A stretch of 64,000 nt of DNA, taken from positions 16,810,501 to 16,874,500 of the forward strand of contig NC_092323.1 of assembly GCF_036785885.1 (NCBI RefSeq), read 5' to 3'. Below, in pieces: positions 62,615-64,000 of the stretch (positions within the stretch are counted from its first letter, which is position 1; the number at the start of each line of letters is the position of its first letter). This stretch comes from Coffea arabica (lineage: Eukaryota > Streptophyta > Magnoliopsida > Gentianales > Rubiaceae). The notes under the pieces were generated by a model. It searched no databases. It saw only the letters and a program-made list of their open reading frames with translations, and was not told the DNA's origin. Both the position numbers and the translations under genes were made by a program.

Positions 62615-64000
62615 CTCTTCTGAGTCTGTCAACTCATCAGAGAAAGATCTCTCTGTTACTTATTGTTAGCTGTTTTTTGACTCACGTTCAGTTGGGTTCC
62701 TCGCTGCTGTTTTCCAGGAAGAGGGGAGAGGGGTCGGAGATGCAATATGTGAAAAATGAAAACTGACAAGTTGGGAGGAATTACTCAATGGCCAGCTTGA
62801 GCTTGGCTTGATTAGAGTTGGTCGAGCTGGGTTAATTATTAACTAATTAAGGGGGAAAATGAACAAGATTTTGGTATTTAAAATTTTAAACTCAGCCTGA
62901 ATTCCTCCCAAATGGGTATAAAATTGAAAGTTTATCTCATAAATCAAACTTTTAGTTTTATAAAAAGGGTCAATTGCACTTTGCACCCATCAACTATGTG
63001 AGAATCCGTAATTTTCTTATTTTCTAGGTTTTATTCTTTCTAATTGCGTGCTTTTCTGCATTTTCTTTATTAGAAAAATTTTCTAAATAATTTTTATGAG
63101 TAAATATAGTTTTTAGATGATTTTTCTAGTATCGGGTAGTTTTTGAGAAATTAAGGGCGTATACCGGACGTGGGACCTGCTAGTGCGGAAAGTTCGGTAA
63201 AATTCGGCCAGTTAGGTTAAGTATTGGATACTGGGTTTATTTTAGCAGGTGTTAAAGAGATAATTAGAGGTTACTCAATGGATGAGAGTTGGAGAGACAA
63301 AAGGATAGCCATGCATTAATGGTAGTGACAAGTGTGAGGTTAATTCTTGACTTTGACAACTATTCACTACTTTACCAATTAAATCAAAAATTACCCAAAA
63401 ATCATCTTCATTTCAAGCTTCTTGTGGCCGGCCTCTCTAGAAAGAAAAGAAAAGAAAAGCTCTCCAATTTTTTGCTCCAATCTTGCTCAATTCAACAAAC
63501 CAACCGATTAATCTTGAATTTTCTCCATAAAAACCCTTAGTTTAGTGATTGTTAGGTGATTAGTGAAGTGGTTTGGAAGACTAAGATGCTAAGTTGTCTC
63601 CTTTCTTTGGTTGATAAGGTGAGTAGTTAAGGAATCTCTCTTTTCTATCTAATGATGTTTAATTAGTGGCTTGTGGTAGTCTAAGAGGTGATTTTGTGGG
63701 CTATTTCATGATTTTGGTTGAGATTGGTGAATTTTTTTATTTATTCATGATTTTTCTATTTTTATATGTTTAATATTGATTGGCCATGGATGATAGTTGG
63801 GAATGATCTAGAATGAAACTATGGTGCCTAAATTGTGGTTATTTGCGGAAAATTTCCGCTTTGAAAGGAAATTTCAGAATTAGGGTTTCAATTAACCCCA
63901 TTCTGCCCGGTACAGTTTCTCCTAGTTAGAGACTGAATTAGCCTTAGGCTAAAACATAAAAGTTGTATAGAATGATATTTTATAGTTGCCTGCAAAATTT
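62615..64000. other. Upstream region of the O-fucosyltransferase gene and unassigned DNA
   Basis: The left part should contain the promoter of the minus-strand gene. From about 63150 to the window end the texture (aagttcggtaaaattcggcc, cttcttgtggccggcctctc, a run of gaaaa units at 63441) is reminiscent of LTR or leader sequence of a plant gypsy-type element, but no terminal repeat, primer-binding site or coding domain is inside the window. A plus-strand open stretch at 63289-63540 has no motif. Confidence 0.25.

Overview
The window is nuclear DNA of a flowering plant, most likely a eudicot. It is AT-rich, its genes are split by short AT-rich introns, and it carries plant-type transposons (Ty1/copia, Helitron, Mutator-type MITEs, Emigrant-like MITEs, tRNA-derived SINEs) and scraps of plastid DNA. 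Five complete protein genes can be assembled exon by exon, each with every splice phase closing: NOP58 (minus, 6580-9537, 566 aa), a class V aminotransferase / cysteine-desulfurase-like protein (plus, 19665-22460, 651 aa), the protease-dead plastid AAA protein FTSHi4 (minus, 25641-43158, 859 aa), a secreted GH9 endo-beta-1,4-glucanase (plus, 46337-49794, 502 aa) and a Golgi-type O-fucosyltransferase-family protein (minus, 54744-62614, 510 aa). They look like unrelated housekeeping and cell-wall genes; nothing suggests a co-regulated cluster.

Layout. 1-6.5 kb: unrecognised sequence, a SINE with a perfect 18-bp target duplication, a broken small reading frame, and three inverted-repeat MITEs, two with perfect 9-bp duplications. 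6.6-9.9 kb: NOP58 with telo-box motifs at its 5' end. 10.3-11.0 kb: an Emigrant-like element. 12.4-16.5 kb: two Helitrons of one family lying head to head; the right one carries a carboxylesterase fragment. 17.6-18.6 kb: another Mutator-type MITE. 19.6-22.5 kb: the aminotransferase gene. 25.6-43.2 kb: FTSHi4, whose 6.85-kb intron 14 holds a defective 4.6-kb copia element with very short LTRs. 43.5-45.6 kb: microsatellite, local duplications and a second Emigrant-like copy. 46.3-49.8 kb: endoglucanase. 50.5-51.1 kb: plastid-derived mosaic (rpl20, rbcL, ycf2 pieces). 51.5-54.1 kb: RNase H remnant and a MITE with a SINE at its edge. 54.7-62.6 kb: O-fucosyltransferase gene with a three-copy 213-bp tandem repeat in intron 1. 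62.6-64 kb: unassigned, possibly the start of an LTR element.

The genes themselves are conventional. The most interesting material is the accessory DNA: the head-to-head Helitron pair with subterminal repeats and gene capture, the clustered Mutator-type MITEs, the copia copy whose LTRs look young although its coding region is badly broken, and the plastid mosaic. All gene functions rest on recognised family motifs; no database search was possible.
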